DNA of 64,000 bases from RYN-122 sp963761655 (GTDB lineage: Bacteria; Actinomycetota; Actinomycetes; Mycobacteriales; SCTD01), in assembly GCA_963761655.1 (NCBI GenBank), contig CAVXHI010000008.1:644130-708129 (forward strand), in the 5' to 3' direction. Positions 10,503-18,993 of this stretch are shown here, piece by piece. The notes beneath the pieces were generated by a model. The model was not told where the DNA came from and did not search any database. It saw only the letters and a program-made list of their open reading frames with translations. Both the position numbers and the translations under genes were made by a program. The number at the start of each line of letters is the position of its first letter. Position 1 is the stretch's first letter.

Positions 10503-10741
10503 CGCGCGGCCGCGCCGCCCAGCGCGGCCCGCAGCAGGGCGGTCATCTGCTCGGTCGTCATGAGCGGCGGAGACGGCGGCTCGAGCCGCTCGCGCTGGCT
10601 GGCCAGCGGGAGCGGTGGCGCGGCCGGCAGCGGAGCCGGCGCGACCGAGGGGGTCGGGGCGGGCGCCGGAGCCGGCTCGGCGGCGCGGGGCGCGGGGGCC
10701 GGGGGGATCGGGACGGTCGTGCTGGGCGCAACGGCGTCCAT
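10499..10741 (-). CDS. Small Pro/Ala-rich protein with a short helical tail
   Basis: An 80-residue protein of unknown function. The start is unusually well supported: ATG at 10741 preceded on the minus strand by AGGAGGTG at ideal spacing, in a gene otherwise easy to dismiss as a shadow of pyk. The first two thirds are low-complexity proline and alanine (PIPPAPAPRAAEPAPAPAPT); the last 25 residues (LMTTEQMTALLRAALGGAAA) form a plausible amphipathic helix. No signal peptide. Its TAG stop overlaps the pyk TAG by four bases on the opposite strand. The composition suggests a disordered linker or adaptor peptide, but this is inference. Confidence 0.6.
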   Translation of the reverse strand: MDAVAPSTTVPIPPAPAPRAAEPAPAPAPTPSVAPAPLPAAPPLPLASQRERLEPPSPPLMTTEQMTALLRAALGGAAAR

Positions 10742-10881
10742 GGCGCACCTCCTGTGCACGTGCCCGCGTTCCGTCGCGGGCGGTTCCGGCAGGCCTGCTG
10801 GTCGAGCCGGGGTCTGCTCAGTGTCAGGGCGTCCCGCCGGCAGCGGTACTACCCGGACGGGTGAGGGCGGGTGGGGGCGGC

Positions 10882-11412
10882 TCAGGCCGGCCCGGCGACC
10901 CCGACGTAGAGGTAGCGGGGGGCCTTGACGCGGCTCACCGAGTAGGTGCGGCTGCCGGTGCCGTTGTACTGCTCGACCGACACCGAGCCGTCGCTGTAGA
11001 CCCCGCGCACGTAGGCGACGTGGCCGTAGCTGCCGGCGCTCACCGTGCCGTTCGGGCTGGTAGCGCCGCTGCCGTAGTAGGGGGAGCGCTCGCCGGCGTT
11101 CCACTGCGCGACCGCGCCGGCCACGGGCTTGACGCCGATGCGGTAGCCGAGCCGGCGGGCGTTCTCGTCCCAGGCCGACGCGTTGCCCCAGGCCTGCGTC
11201 CGGTTGTTCAGCGCCTTGCCGCGCTGCTCCATGCGCCAGGCCACGAAGCTCACGCACTGACGGCGGGTGAAGCCCCAGCGGTCGGCGGAGCCGGAGGTGT
11301 CGGCGCGGTACGGGTAGTCGTCGCCCGACGCCGAGGCGGGGGCGCTGCCGAGCAGAGCCCCCATCGCGACGAGGGAGAGCAGCAGCACGAGCAGGCGACG
11401 GGCGTGGGTCAC
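10882..11412 (-). CDS. Secreted CHAP-domain cell-wall amidase/peptidase
   Basis: A 176-residue exported protein. The N-terminal signal peptide (RRLLVLLLSLVAMGALLGS, cleavage near ASA-SG) leads directly into a CHAP domain (cysteine- and histidine-dependent amidohydrolase/peptidase). The likely nucleophile is Cys in RRQCVSFVAWRM and the general base His in GSYGHVAYVRGV; SVSVEQYNGTG corresponds to the conserved C-terminal strand motif EXYN. There is no separate wall-binding domain. CHAP enzymes cleave peptidoglycan cross-links or stem peptides, so a role in wall turnover is likely. The 5' leader (11413 to about 11570) holds small hairpins, but I could not match it to the c-di-AMP riboswitch that often precedes such genes. 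Confidence 0.85.
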   Translation of the reverse strand: MTHARRLLVLLLSLVAMGALLGSAPASASGDDYPYRADTSGSADRWGFTRRQCVSFVAWRMEQRGKALNNRTQAWGNASAWDENARRLGYRIGVKPVAGAVAQWNAGERSPYYGSGATSPNGTVSAGSYGHVAYVRGVYSDGSVSVEQYNGTGSRTYSVSRVKAPRYLYVGVAGPA

Positions 11413-11633
11413 AGGTCAAGGCCTTCGTCCGAGGGAGACCGCTGCGTCCTGCGGCGGCTGACGCCCGTCTGATCGGCAGCCCGCGACCCCGGTCTGGAGC
11501 CTGCGGACTGCTCCATCCGGGTGAACGTCTGGTGCGGGTGTGACTGTAGGGGTCTCTGGGTACTTCTGACCACTCGGCATGGTCCTTCCTGACCATCCCG
11601 TGTCCTCGACGGCGCTCCCGCGTTGGACGGGTC

Positions 11634-11831
11634 ATGACCACCGACACCCGGGTCCCTGCCACCGGCCTCGTGCTCGACCTCACCGGCTCCCGGCCGGTGC
11701 TGGCCACCACCGCGCCGGCCCGAAGGCTGCGGCTCGCCCGGATGCTCGCCGACGACGTCCAGCGCAGCGCGCTGACCGGCGGCACGGTCGCCCGGGACCG
11801 TCGCCGGGCGGCGCGGCCGACCTCGCGGTAG
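11634..11831 (+). CDS. Possible small basic protein, 65 residues
   Basis: A short open frame starting MTTDTRVPATGLVLDLTG with a basic C-terminus (RDRRRAARPTSR). The ribosome site is weak (GGACGGG close to the ATG). It fills the gap between the divergent CHAP gene and the tRNA. No family recognised; it may be a chance ORF. Confidence 0.35.
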   Translation: MTTDTRVPATGLVLDLTGSRPVLATTAPARRLRLARMLADDVQRSALTGGTVARDRRRAARPTSR

Positions 11832-11834
11832 CGG

Positions 11835-11908
11835 TGCCCCCGGTGGGATTCGAACCCACACTGTCGGTGGTTTGAGCACCGTGCGTCTGCCGGTTGCGCG
11901 ACGGGGGC
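11835..11908 (-). tRNA. tRNA-Leu(CAA) with an unusually short variable arm
   Basis: A 74-nt tRNA without encoded CCA. Acceptor stem GCCCCCG/CGGGGGC has seven perfect pairs with discriminator A. The D-arm has the leucine-type GGCAGACGC and a 3-bp stem. Anticodon stem CGGTG/CACCG closes loop CTCAAAC, giving anticodon CAA (codon UUG). The T-arm GTGGG-TTCGAAT-CCCAC is perfect. The variable region is only ACAGT (5 nt), whereas leucine tRNAs are class II with a long variable arm. The gene lies just upstream of, and divergent from, pdtaR. Confidence 0.9.
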
Positions 11909-11967
11909 CGGACGGTTCGTCAGGCTAGTCCCGGTAGGTTGACGCCGACGTCTCGAGGAGGTGCCGT

Positions 11968-12585
11968 GTGACCGCTCCCCGCCCCGGCCCCCCGCCGTCC
12001 CGGCCGGGCGCCCGCGTGCTGCTCGCCGAGGACGAGGCGCTCATCCGCCTGGACCTCAAGGAGATGCTCGAGGAGGAGGGCCTCGTCGTGTGCGGCGAGG
12101 CGGGCGACGGCGAGACCGCGGTCCGGCTGGCCCGCGAGCTCCGCCCCGACCTCGTCATCCTCGACGTCAAGATGCCGGTGATGGACGGCATCACGGCGGC
12201 CGAGCAGATCGTGTCCGCCCGGATCGCCCCCGTCGTCGTGCTCACCGCGTTCAGCCAGCGCGACCTCGTCGCCCGGGCCCGGGAGGCCGGCGCGATGGCC
12301 TACCTGGTCAAGCCGTTCCAGAAGAAGGACCTGCTGCCCACCGTCGAGATGGCGATGGCCCGGTTCGCCGAGACGGTCGCGCTCGAGTCCGAGGTCGCCG
12401 ACCTCACCGGACGGCTGGAGGCGCGGACCCTGGTCGACCGCGCCAAGGCCCGGCTGCAGGCCGAGCACGGGCTCTCCGAGGCGGAGGCGTTCCGGTTCGT
12501 GCAGCGGGCCTCGATGGACACCCGGCGGTCGATGCGCGCGGTCGCGCTCGAGGTCCTCGACGGGACGCTCGTCCCCTCGTCCTGA
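11968..12585 (+). CDS. pdtaR: ANTAR-domain response regulator PdtaR
   Basis: A 205-residue two-component regulator that acts on RNA: an N-terminal receiver domain with acidic pair ED (21-22), phospho-acceptor Asp66 in LVILDVKMP, and the conserved Lys in YLVKPFQKKD, joined by a coiled linker to a C-terminal ANTAR domain (about 145-200; AEAFRFVQRASMDTRRS). ANTAR proteins act as antiterminators by binding paired hexaloop hairpins in nascent mRNA. GTG at 11968 has GAGGAGGTG just upstream. The partner kinase PdtaS is not in the window. Its place between pyk and polA is the conserved actinobacterial locus. Confidence 0.93.
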   Translation: MTAPRPGPPPSRPGARVLLAEDEALIRLDLKEMLEEEGLVVCGEAGDGETAVRLARELRPDLVILDVKMPVMDGITAAEQIVSARIAPVVVLTAFSQRDLVARAREAGAMAYLVKPFQKKDLLPTVEMAMARFAETVALESEVADLTGRLEARTLVDRAKARLQAEHGLSEAEAFRFVQRASMDTRRSMRAVALEVLDGTLVPSS

Positions 12586-12629
12586 CCGCTCGTCGGACCG
12601 CTCGTCCTGACCGCTGCCGGGACCCGTGC

Positions 12630-12643
12630 GAGGTCACGACCTC
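12630..12643. promoter_or_regulatory. Palindrome upstream of the amino-acid binding protein gene
   Basis: GAGGTC-AC-GACCTC, a perfect 6+6 inverted repeat about 120 bases before the livK start, in the 175-base gap after pdtaR. Position and symmetry suit an operator. No regulator can be named. Confidence 0.35.
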
Positions 12644-12760
12644 ACAACGGAGTGCCGGGCGGCGTCGGAGGCGCGTGCCAGGGCCGCGGGCCGCCGCTAG
12701 GTTTCGCCCACCAGGCGCGATCGGGCTCCCCGGCGCGCCCTGACCGTCTGAGGAGACCGG

Positions 12761-14080
12761 ATGGCCCACCCCGCACGTACCTGGCGCGTCGCAGCAGTCG
12801 CTGCCGTCGCCACCCTCGCCCTCGGCGCCTGTGGCGACAGCAACGAGACGTCGTCGCCGGCTCCTGCCGCCTCGGGGAGCACGGGCGCGTCCGCCGCCCC
12901 CTCCGTCGCGAAGAACACCGGTGACGGCGTCCTCACCATCGGCAGCCTGCTGCCGCAGACCGGCAACCTCGCCTTCCTCGGCCCGCCCGAGTTCGCGGGC
13001 GTCGAGCTGGCCGTCAAGGAGATCAACGCCGCCGGCGGCGTCCTCGGCAAGCCCGTCAAGTACGAGGCCGGCGACTCCGGCGACGCCCAGCAGGACGTCG
13101 CGAACCCGACGGTCGACCGTCTGCTCGCCGCCAAGGCCGACGTCATCGTCGGCGCGGCGTCGTCCGGCGTCTCGTTCACCGTCATCGACAAGATCGCCGC
13201 TGCCGGCGTCGTCGAGATCAGCCCGGCGAACACCTCCCCGAAGTTCACCGACTACGACGACAAGGGCCAGTACTTCCGCACGGCCCCGTCGGACGTCCTG
13301 CAGGGCCGCGTGCTCGGCGAGACCATCTCCGCGGACGGCTTCAGCAACGTCGGCATCATCGCGCTGCAGGACCCGTACGGCGAGGGCCTGGCCAAGAACG
13401 TCGGCGACACGGTGACGCAGCAGGGCGGCACGCTCGCCCCGGCCGCCCCGGTCTTCTACGACCCGGCCGGCGCCAACTTCGACGCCCAGGTCGGCCAGAT
13501 CAAGGCCGCCAAGCCGGACGCGATCGTGCTGATCGGCTTCGAGGAGTCGAGCAAGGTCATCCAGGCGCTCGTCAAGGCCGCCATCGGGCCGCAGCAGGTC
13601 CCGCTGTACCTCGTCGACGGCAACCTCTCCAACACCCTCGGCAAGGGCCTGCCGGCCGGCGTCCTCAAGGGCGTCAAGGGCTCGCTGCCCGGCGCCGCGG
13701 CTCCCGGTGACTTCCGCAAGCGCGTCCTCACCGTCAACCCGAAGCTCGTCGAGTTCCCGTACACGGCCGAGTCCTACGACGCCGTCATCGTGAACGCCCT
13801 CGCGGCCATCGCGGCCAAGAGCGACGCGGGCACCGACATCGCCAAGGCGCTGCCGGACGTGACCCGCGGCGGCACCAAGTGCACGACGTTCGACGCCTGC
13901 AAGAAGCTGCTGGACGCCGACAACACCGCCGACATCGACTACGACGGCGTGTCCGGCCCGATCGAGTTCTCCGACAAGGGCGACCCCACGCAGGCCAGCA
14001 TCGGCATCTACACCTACGGGCCGATGAACACCTACGACGCCGACAAGGGCGAGTACCAGACCGGCAAGATCGAGGGCTAG
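12761..14080 (+). CDS. livK: Branched-chain amino-acid ABC transporter, substrate-binding lipoprotein
   Basis: A 439-residue periplasmic-binding-protein type 1 (Leu/Ile/Val-binding family) lipoprotein. A signal peptide with lipobox LALGAC anchors Cys near residue 27 to the membrane outer face, followed by a Ser/Ala linker and the two-lobe binding domain (TIGSLLPQTGNLAFLG; ELAVKEINAAGG; GAASSGVSF; VVEISPANTSP). ATG 12761 is preceded by GAGGAG. It lies apart from and convergent with livHMGF, which begins at the far end (18993), so binding protein and permease are in separate transcripts that end face to face. Substrate assignment rests on family only. Confidence 0.9.
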   Translation: MAHPARTWRVAAVAAVATLALGACGDSNETSSPAPAASGSTGASAAPSVAKNTGDGVLTIGSLLPQTGNLAFLGPPEFAGVELAVKEINAAGGVLGKPVKYEAGDSGDAQQDVANPTVDRLLAAKADVIVGAASSGVSFTVIDKIAAAGVVEISPANTSPKFTDYDDKGQYFRTAPSDVLQGRVLGETISADGFSNVGIIALQDPYGEGLAKNVGDTVTQQGGTLAPAAPVFYDPAGANFDAQVGQIKAAKPDAIVLIGFEESSKVIQALVKAAIGPQQVPLYLVDGNLSNTLGKGLPAGVLKGVKGSLPGAAAPGDFRKRVLTVNPKLVEFPYTAESYDAVIVNALAAIAAKSDAGTDIAKALPDVTRGGTKCTTFDACKKLLDADNTADIDYDGVSGPIEFSDKGDPTQASIGIYTYGPMNTYDADKGEYQTGKIEG

Positions 14081-14102
14081 CAGCCTCGTCGCACGTCCCG
14101 GA

Positions 14103-14141
14103 GGCCCTCGGCCCGGCTCTCAGTGAGCCGGGTCGGGGGCC
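14103..14141. terminator. Bidirectional terminator between livK and the liv operon
   Basis: A 17-bp stem (14103-14119 with 14125-14141, two G-T wobbles) around a 5-base loop. It lies just after livK and overlaps the last codons of the convergent lipoprotein gene, so one hairpin probably serves both strands. Confidence 0.75.
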
Positions 14142-14932
14142 TTCCGCATGCACGACTCCGTCGCGAAGCGGACCAGGGCCGCCGCCTGGTCCGGCGGCAG
14201 GACCAGGCGCACCAGCAGCGGGGGAGCGCCGTCGACCGAGACCGGCACCCGCACGGTGCTGGTCTGCTTGCTCTCGGTGAGGGCGTGCGCGTCGCAGCGC
14301 TCGGCGACGGCCCGCAGCGGCACCTCGGCGCGGTCCTGTCCGGGGGCGAGGACCAGGGGCCGGTCCAGGGTCTCGACGAAGATGATGTTGCCGCCCAGGG
14401 CGTCGACGGCGACCCTCGCGTCGCCCTTGCGGCGGGTCAGCACGAGCGAGGTCACGGCGGCGTCCGGGGTGAAGGTCAGCGTGGGACCGAGCGAGAGGTC
14501 GACCTGCTCGCGCAGCCGCTCCTCGGCGCACTCGGCGTCGTGCAGGCGGCCCAGCAGGGCGTCGGCGTCGGCGAGGGGCAGCCGGACCCGCCGGGTGCCC
14601 CGACCGGTCCGCACGGTCAGCAGGGCGTCGGCGCCGGGCTCCTCGTCGCAGCGCACCTGCCCGTAGGGCACGGGCAGGTCCACCCGGTCGTCGGCGGTCA
14701 GCCGTGCACCGGTCGGGCGGGCGGGGGTGTCGCGGAAGCCCGAGGTGCGCAGGGCGACGTCGACCACCTGCACGGGCCGCGACGAGCTCACCTCGACCTG
14801 GACGTAGCGCCGGGCGAGGTCGTCGCGGTACTGGATCAGCCGGCCGGTGAGGCCGACGTCGGAGGCGGCGGGAGTGGGGGTGGGGGAGGAGCAGGCCGCG
14901 GTGAGCGCGACCAGCGCGAGGACCCGCTTCAC
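14120..14932 (-). CDS. Uncharacterised lipoprotein at the end of the liv operon
   Basis: A 270-residue lipoprotein: short signal peptide with lipobox LTAAC (Cys15), a Ser/Pro/Thr linker, then two predicted beta-rich halves. Each half ends in a paired-cysteine segment (QVRCDEEPG with DAECAEERL; AERCDAHAL with ATESCMRKA), suggesting two related domains with disulfides. No family recognised. The GTG start follows the livF stop with no gap (TAG then GTG), so translation is probably coupled to the transporter ATPase. Placement suggests an accessory envelope component of the Liv transporter; this is inference only. Confidence 0.75.
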   Translation of the reverse strand: MKRVLALVALTAACSSPTPTPAASDVGLTGRLIQYRDDLARRYVQVEVSSSRPVQVVDVALRTSGFRDTPARPTGARLTADDRVDLPVPYGQVRCDEEPGADALLTVRTGRGTRRVRLPLADADALLGRLHDAECAEERLREQVDLSLGPTLTFTPDAAVTSLVLTRRKGDARVAVDALGGNIIFVETLDRPLVLAPGQDRAEVPLRAVAERCDAHALTESKQTSTVRVPVSVDGAPPLLVRLVLPPDQAAALVRFATESCMRKAPDPAH

Positions 14933-15748
14933 CTAGTTCTTGGCCAGGGTCCCGAGGTAGAGCTCGATGACCTTGGGGTCGTTCATGAGGTCCTTGCCCG
15001 ACGCCGTGTAGGCGTTGCGGCCCTGGTCGAGCACGTAGCCGCGGTCGCAGATCTGCAGGCAACGGCGGGCGTTCTGCTCGACCATGATGATCGAGACGCC
15101 GGTCTTGTTGATCTGGCGGCAGCGGATGAAGACCTCGTCCTGCAGGGCGGGCGACAGACCGGCGGACGGCTCGTCGAGCAGCAGGACGGACGGTCCGGGC
15201 ATGAGGGCGCGCCCCATGGCCACCATCTGGCGCTCACCGCCGGACAGCGAGCCGGCCCGCTGCTTGCGGCGGGTGGCCAGGGCGGGGAACAGCTCGGCGA
15301 CGTAGTCGAAGCGCTCGGAGAACTTCCCGGGGTCGTTGTAGAGCCCCATCTGCAGGTTCTCCTCGATGGTGAGCGAGGGGAACACGTTCTCGGTCTGCGG
15401 GACGAAGCCGACGCCGAGGGCCACCAGCTGGTGCGCCTTCTTGCCAGTGATCTCCTGCCCGCGCAGGGTCACCGACCCGGTGCGCACCGGCACCAGGCCG
15501 AACAGGGACTTGAGCAGGGTGGACTTGCCGGCCCCGTTCGGGCCGATGATCCCGACCAGCTCGCCCTCGGCGCAGTGCAGGTCGCACCCGTTGAGGATGT
15601 CGACGCCCGGGACGTAGCCGGCGACGAGCTCGTCGATGCGGACGAGCGCGCCCTCGGCGCCCTTCACGTGGGCGGCCCGGGCGGCGTCCTGGGCGGCGGA
15701 GCGGCTGGCCTCGGCGTCCGCCTTGGCCTTCGCGAGCGGGCTGGTCAC
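14933..15748 (-). CDS. livF: Branched-chain amino-acid ABC transporter ATPase LivF
   Basis: A 271-residue cytoplasmic ATPase. Walker A GPNGAGKST, signature LSGGERQMVAMGRAL, Walker B VLLLDEPSAGLSP and switch His region (IIMVEQNARR, the LivF-type Gln) are complete. GTG at 15748 overlaps the livG stop as GTGA. The first 35 residues are a charged Ala/Lys-rich extension (SPLAKAKADAEASRSAAQDA) not usual in LivF and probably helical; RIDELVAGY is where the conserved domain begins. Confidence 0.92.
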   Translation of the reverse strand: MTSPLAKAKADAEASRSAAQDAARAAHVKGAEGALVRIDELVAGYVPGVDILNGCDLHCAEGELVGIIGPNGAGKSTLLKSLFGLVPVRTGSVTLRGQEITGKKAHQLVALGVGFVPQTENVFPSLTIEENLQMGLYNDPGKFSERFDYVAELFPALATRRKQRAGSLSGGERQMVAMGRALMPGPSVLLLDEPSAGLSPALQDEVFIRCRQINKTGVSIIMVEQNARRCLQICDRGYVLDQGRNAYTASGKDLMNDPKVIELYLGTLAKN

Positions 15749-16674
15749 AGTCGGTCTCCTCGCGCCTCGGCGGCGGCGTCCAGCTCGGCCTCGGCGGCCT
15801 GCAGCTGCTCCTGCTCCTCCTCGATGCTCAACGGAGCGTCGTGGTGCCCGCCCAGGTAGGCGTCGATGACGGCGGGGTCGGCCATGACGGTGTCGGGCGG
15901 GCCCTCGGCGACGACCCTGCCCTGGGCCATGACGACGACCCAGTCGCTGATGTCGCGGACCATGTCCATGTCGTGCTCGACGAACAGCACGGTCATCCCC
16001 TGCTCGCGCAGGTCCTTCACGTGGCCGAGGAGCGACTGCGTCAGCGCCGGGTTCACGCCGGCCATCGGCTCGTCGAGCATGACCATCGTCGGCTCGACCA
16101 TGAGCGCCCGGGCCATCTCGAGCAGCTTGCGCTGGCCGCCGGACAGGCTGCCGGCGAAGTCGGCCTGCTTGGCCTCGAGCTTGAAGCGGGTCAGCAGGTC
16201 GCGGGCCCGCTCGTCGACGGTCTTCTGCTGGCCGGTCCACAGGCCGGGCACGAGGGCCCGGAAGAAGTTCTCGCCGCGCTGGCCGGTGGCACCGAGCCGC
16301 ATGTTGTCGAGCACGGTCATCTTCGACAGCGCCTTGGTCAGCTGGAAGGTGCGGACCATCCCGCGCCGGGCCACCTGGTAGGCGGGGACGCCCGAGAGCG
16401 CCTTGCCCTCGAAGGTCCACGACCCGTCGTCGGGCTTGTCGAAGCCGGTCAGCAGGTTGAAGAACGTCGTCTTGCCGGCGCCGTTCGGCCCGATCAGCGC
16501 GGTGATCGCGCCGCGCTGGACCTCCAGGTGCTGCACCTCGACGGCGGTCAGGCCGCCGAAGCGCCGGGTGACGCCGTCGGCGACGAGGATCGGGTCGGGC
16601 TTGGGGACGCCGGGGCGCGCCTCGAGGCCGACGAGGCCGGCCGCGCCAGTCTCACCGGGCTTCTCAGCGGGCAT
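15745..16674 (-). CDS. livG: Branched-chain amino-acid ABC transporter ATPase LivG
   Basis: A 309-residue ATPase with Walker A GPNGAGKTT, signature LSGGQRKLLEMARAL, Walker B VMLDEPMAGVNP and H-loop LFVEHDMDMV. The extra segment before the signature (FFRALVPGLWTGQQKTVDER) and the YLGG ending are typical of LivG. The C-terminus is extended by about 30 acidic residues (IEEEQEQLQAAEAELDAAAE) predicted to be a coiled coil. The start overlaps livM by 11 bases and the stop overlaps livF by 4. Confidence 0.92.
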   Translation of the reverse strand: MPAEKPGETGAAGLVGLEARPGVPKPDPILVADGVTRRFGGLTAVEVQHLEVQRGAITALIGPNGAGKTTFFNLLTGFDKPDDGSWTFEGKALSGVPAYQVARRGMVRTFQLTKALSKMTVLDNMRLGATGQRGENFFRALVPGLWTGQQKTVDERARDLLTRFKLEAKQADFAGSLSGGQRKLLEMARALMVEPTMVMLDEPMAGVNPALTQSLLGHVKDLREQGMTVLFVEHDMDMVRDISDWVVVMAQGRVVAEGPPDTVMADPAVIDAYLGGHHDAPLSIEEEQEQLQAAEAELDAAAEARGDRL

Positions 16675-17656
16675 CGAGCGCCAGCTCCTTCTTGTCGCCG
16701 AACAGGCCCTGCGGGCGGTAGATCATCAGCGCCATCAGCAGCACGCCGACGGCGATCTGCCGGACGATGCCGATCTGGTTGGTGGTCATGATGCTGTCGG
16801 AGATGTAGGTCGCGCGCTTCGCCTGGACGAGCACGTTCTCGAGGAACACGAAGAACGTGTTGAACAGGATGGCGCCCACGACCGGCCCGAGCACGCGGCC
16901 GGCGCCGCCGAGGATCATCGCGGTGAAGGCGAAGAAGGTCAGCAGGGTCGCGTAGGAGTCGGGCTGGATCGAGGAGTTGCCCAGCGCGAAGGCGAAGCCG
17001 CCGAGGGCGCCGAACAGGCCGCCGAGGATCAGCGACTGCATCTTGTAGCCGACGACGTTCTTGCCGAGGCTGCGGGCGGCGTCCTCGTCCTCGCGGATCG
17101 CCTTGAGCACGCGGCCCCAGGGGCTGCGCATGAGCAGGAACACCAGCAGCGAGCAGAGCACCGCCAGGGTCCAGCCGACGAGCAGCAGCCAGGCGCGGTT
17201 GGCGTCGTAGCCGACCGAGCCGATGGCGTAGCGGCCGGGGGACAGCGGGTTGAGGTCGTAGAACCCGGAGGCGAAGCCCGACAGGCCGGACGAGCCGCCG
17301 GAGAACCCGCGCAGCGAGGACGACCGCGCGACGAGCCGGATCACCTCGGACGAGGCGATGGTCACGATGGCGAGGTAGTCGGCCCGCAGGCGGAGCGTCG
17401 GGATGCCGAGCGCGAGGGCCAGCAGGACCGAGCCGCCGAGCCCGAGCAGGATGCTCAGCCCGAACGGCAGGTCGAAGTAGGTCACGCCGGTGCCGAGCCC
17501 GTAGGCGGCGATGGCGAGGAACCCGACCTGGCCGAAGTTCAGCAGTCCGGTGTACCCGAAGTGCACGTTGAGGCCGATCGCCGCGAGGGCGAGCACCAGG
17601 GACTCGAGGCTGAACAGGGCGATCAGGGTGTTGCTGAGGATCACACCGAGGTCCAC
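16664..17656 (-). CDS. livM: Branched-chain amino-acid ABC transporter permease LivM
   Basis: A 330-residue inner-membrane permease with eight to ten hydrophobic helices. The LivM signatures NVHFGYTGLLNFGQVGFLAI (residues 30-49) and, in the cytoplasmic coupling loop, WGRVLKAIREDEDAARSLG are clear. GTG 17656 has a perfect GAGGAGGT site. It starts 28 bases after livH and overlaps livG. Confidence 0.93.
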   Translation of the reverse strand: MDLGVILSNTLIALFSLESLVLALAAIGLNVHFGYTGLLNFGQVGFLAIAAYGLGTGVTYFDLPFGLSILLGLGGSVLLALALGIPTLRLRADYLAIVTIASSEVIRLVARSSSLRGFSGGSSGLSGFASGFYDLNPLSPGRYAIGSVGYDANRAWLLLVGWTLAVLCSLLVFLLMRSPWGRVLKAIREDEDAARSLGKNVVGYKMQSLILGGLFGALGGFAFALGNSSIQPDSYATLLTFFAFTAMILGGAGRVLGPVVGAILFNTFFVFLENVLVQAKRATYISDSIMTTNQIGIVRQIAVGVLLMALMIYRPQGLFGDKKELALDAR

Positions 17657-17684
17657 GGGGACCTCCTCTCGGGCTGGCGGGTGC

Positions 17685-18993
17685 TCATCCGACCCGTTCC
17701 CGGCGGCCGAGGATGCCTTGCGGCCGGACGATGAGGATCAGGATGAGGATGACCAGGGCGCCGACGGTCTGCAGCTCGGCGGCGATGAACAGCGTCGAGA
17801 GCTGGGTGAAGACCCCGATGACCAGGCTCCCGAGCAGGGCGCCGTACGCCGTGCCGAGGCCACCGAGGGTGACCCCGGCGAACAGCAGCAGCAGCACGTT
17901 CTGCCCGAGCTGGAAGTAGACCTGCTGGCTGAGCGCCAGGAACACGCCGCCGAGCACGGCCAGCGCGGTACCGGCCACCCACACGATGTTGATCACGCGC
18001 TCGACGTCGATGCCCGACGACGCCGCCAGCGACGGGTTGTCGGACACCGCGCGGGTGGCCTTGCCGATGCGCGTCCGGGTGAGGGCCAGGGCGACGCCGA
18101 CGAGGACCAGCAGCGACACCACGATGATGACCATGTCGCGCTTGAGCAGCTGGACCGGACCGAGGTCGACGGGGCCCTGCGTCGGCGTACTGCAGGTAGG
18201 TCTCCGACGAGCCGCCGAAGATGTAGAGGAAGACGTAGCGCAGCACGAGCGACAGGCCGATGCTCACGACCAGCATGGCGGTCAGGCCCGTGCCGCGGCG
18301 GCGCAGCGGGCGCCAGAGCCCGCGGTCCAGGACCCCGCCGGCGAGGCCGCCGACGGCGACGGCGATCAGCGTCGCGACGATGAGGTTCAGCCCGAGCCCC
18401 ACGTTGAACGCGTACGCCAGCAGGGCGCCGCCGGTGATGAGCTCGCCGTGGGCGAAGTTCGTCAGGCCGGTCGTCCCGAAGATCAGCGACAGGCCGACCG
18501 CCGCCATGGCCAGCACGAGGCCGAACTGCAGGCCGCCGACGAGCAGCTGCGGGGCGCGGTCGAACCGGCTGGGCGGGGCGGCGCGGGCCGCGCCGAACTG
18601 GAAGACGGCCGGCGCCGGGTTGCCCTCGCGGACCGTCACCGTCCGCTCGCCGACCCGGACGTCGACGCCGTCGGGCAGCGTGTCCTCGTCGATCCGGGCG
18701 GTGTACTCGCCGGCACCGGGCACCGGGACGACGAAGCGCCCGGTGGCGTCGCTCTCGTCGCGGGCGACCTCGGTGCCGTCCTTCTCCACGACGACCGCGA
18801 CGCCCTCGAGGGGCGTGCCGGCGTCGCGCAGGGTGCCCTGGATCCGCTCACCGGTGGCGGGCGCCTGCGCGTGCGCGGTGCCGGTCCCGAGCAGGGGACC
18901 GAGCAGCAGGCCCACGAGCACGGTGAGCAGCAGGAGGGCGGCAGGGGAGGACCGGCGGTGCGGTGACGGTCGGGCGGGAGGGCGGTGGCCCAC
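17685..18993 (-). CDS. livH: LivH permease with an exported N-terminal domain; one frameshift
   Basis: Branched-chain amino-acid permease. GTG 18993 has GAGGAG upstream and opens a signal-anchor (AALLLLTVLVGLLLGPLLG) and then an about 95-residue beta-sandwich resembling a carboxypeptidase-regulatory / Ig-like fold (RIQGTLRDAGTPLEGVAVVV; GRFVVPVPGAGEYTARI). Only then come the LivH helices (GLVLAMAAVGLSLIFGTTGL, TNFAHGELI; later GKATRAVSDNPSLAASSGID in the coupling loop). One extra base near 18181 breaks the frame between ETYLQYAD and QGPVDLGPVQLL; without it the protein is about 435 residues, far longer than the usual 290-310. The frameshift looks like a sequence error, the N-terminal domain does not. 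Confidence 0.88.

Noticed and set aside
11413..11575. c-di-AMP (ydaO-type) riboswitch before the CHAP gene
   Set aside because: Small hairpins exist but the conserved internal-loop sequences of the class could not be found by eye.
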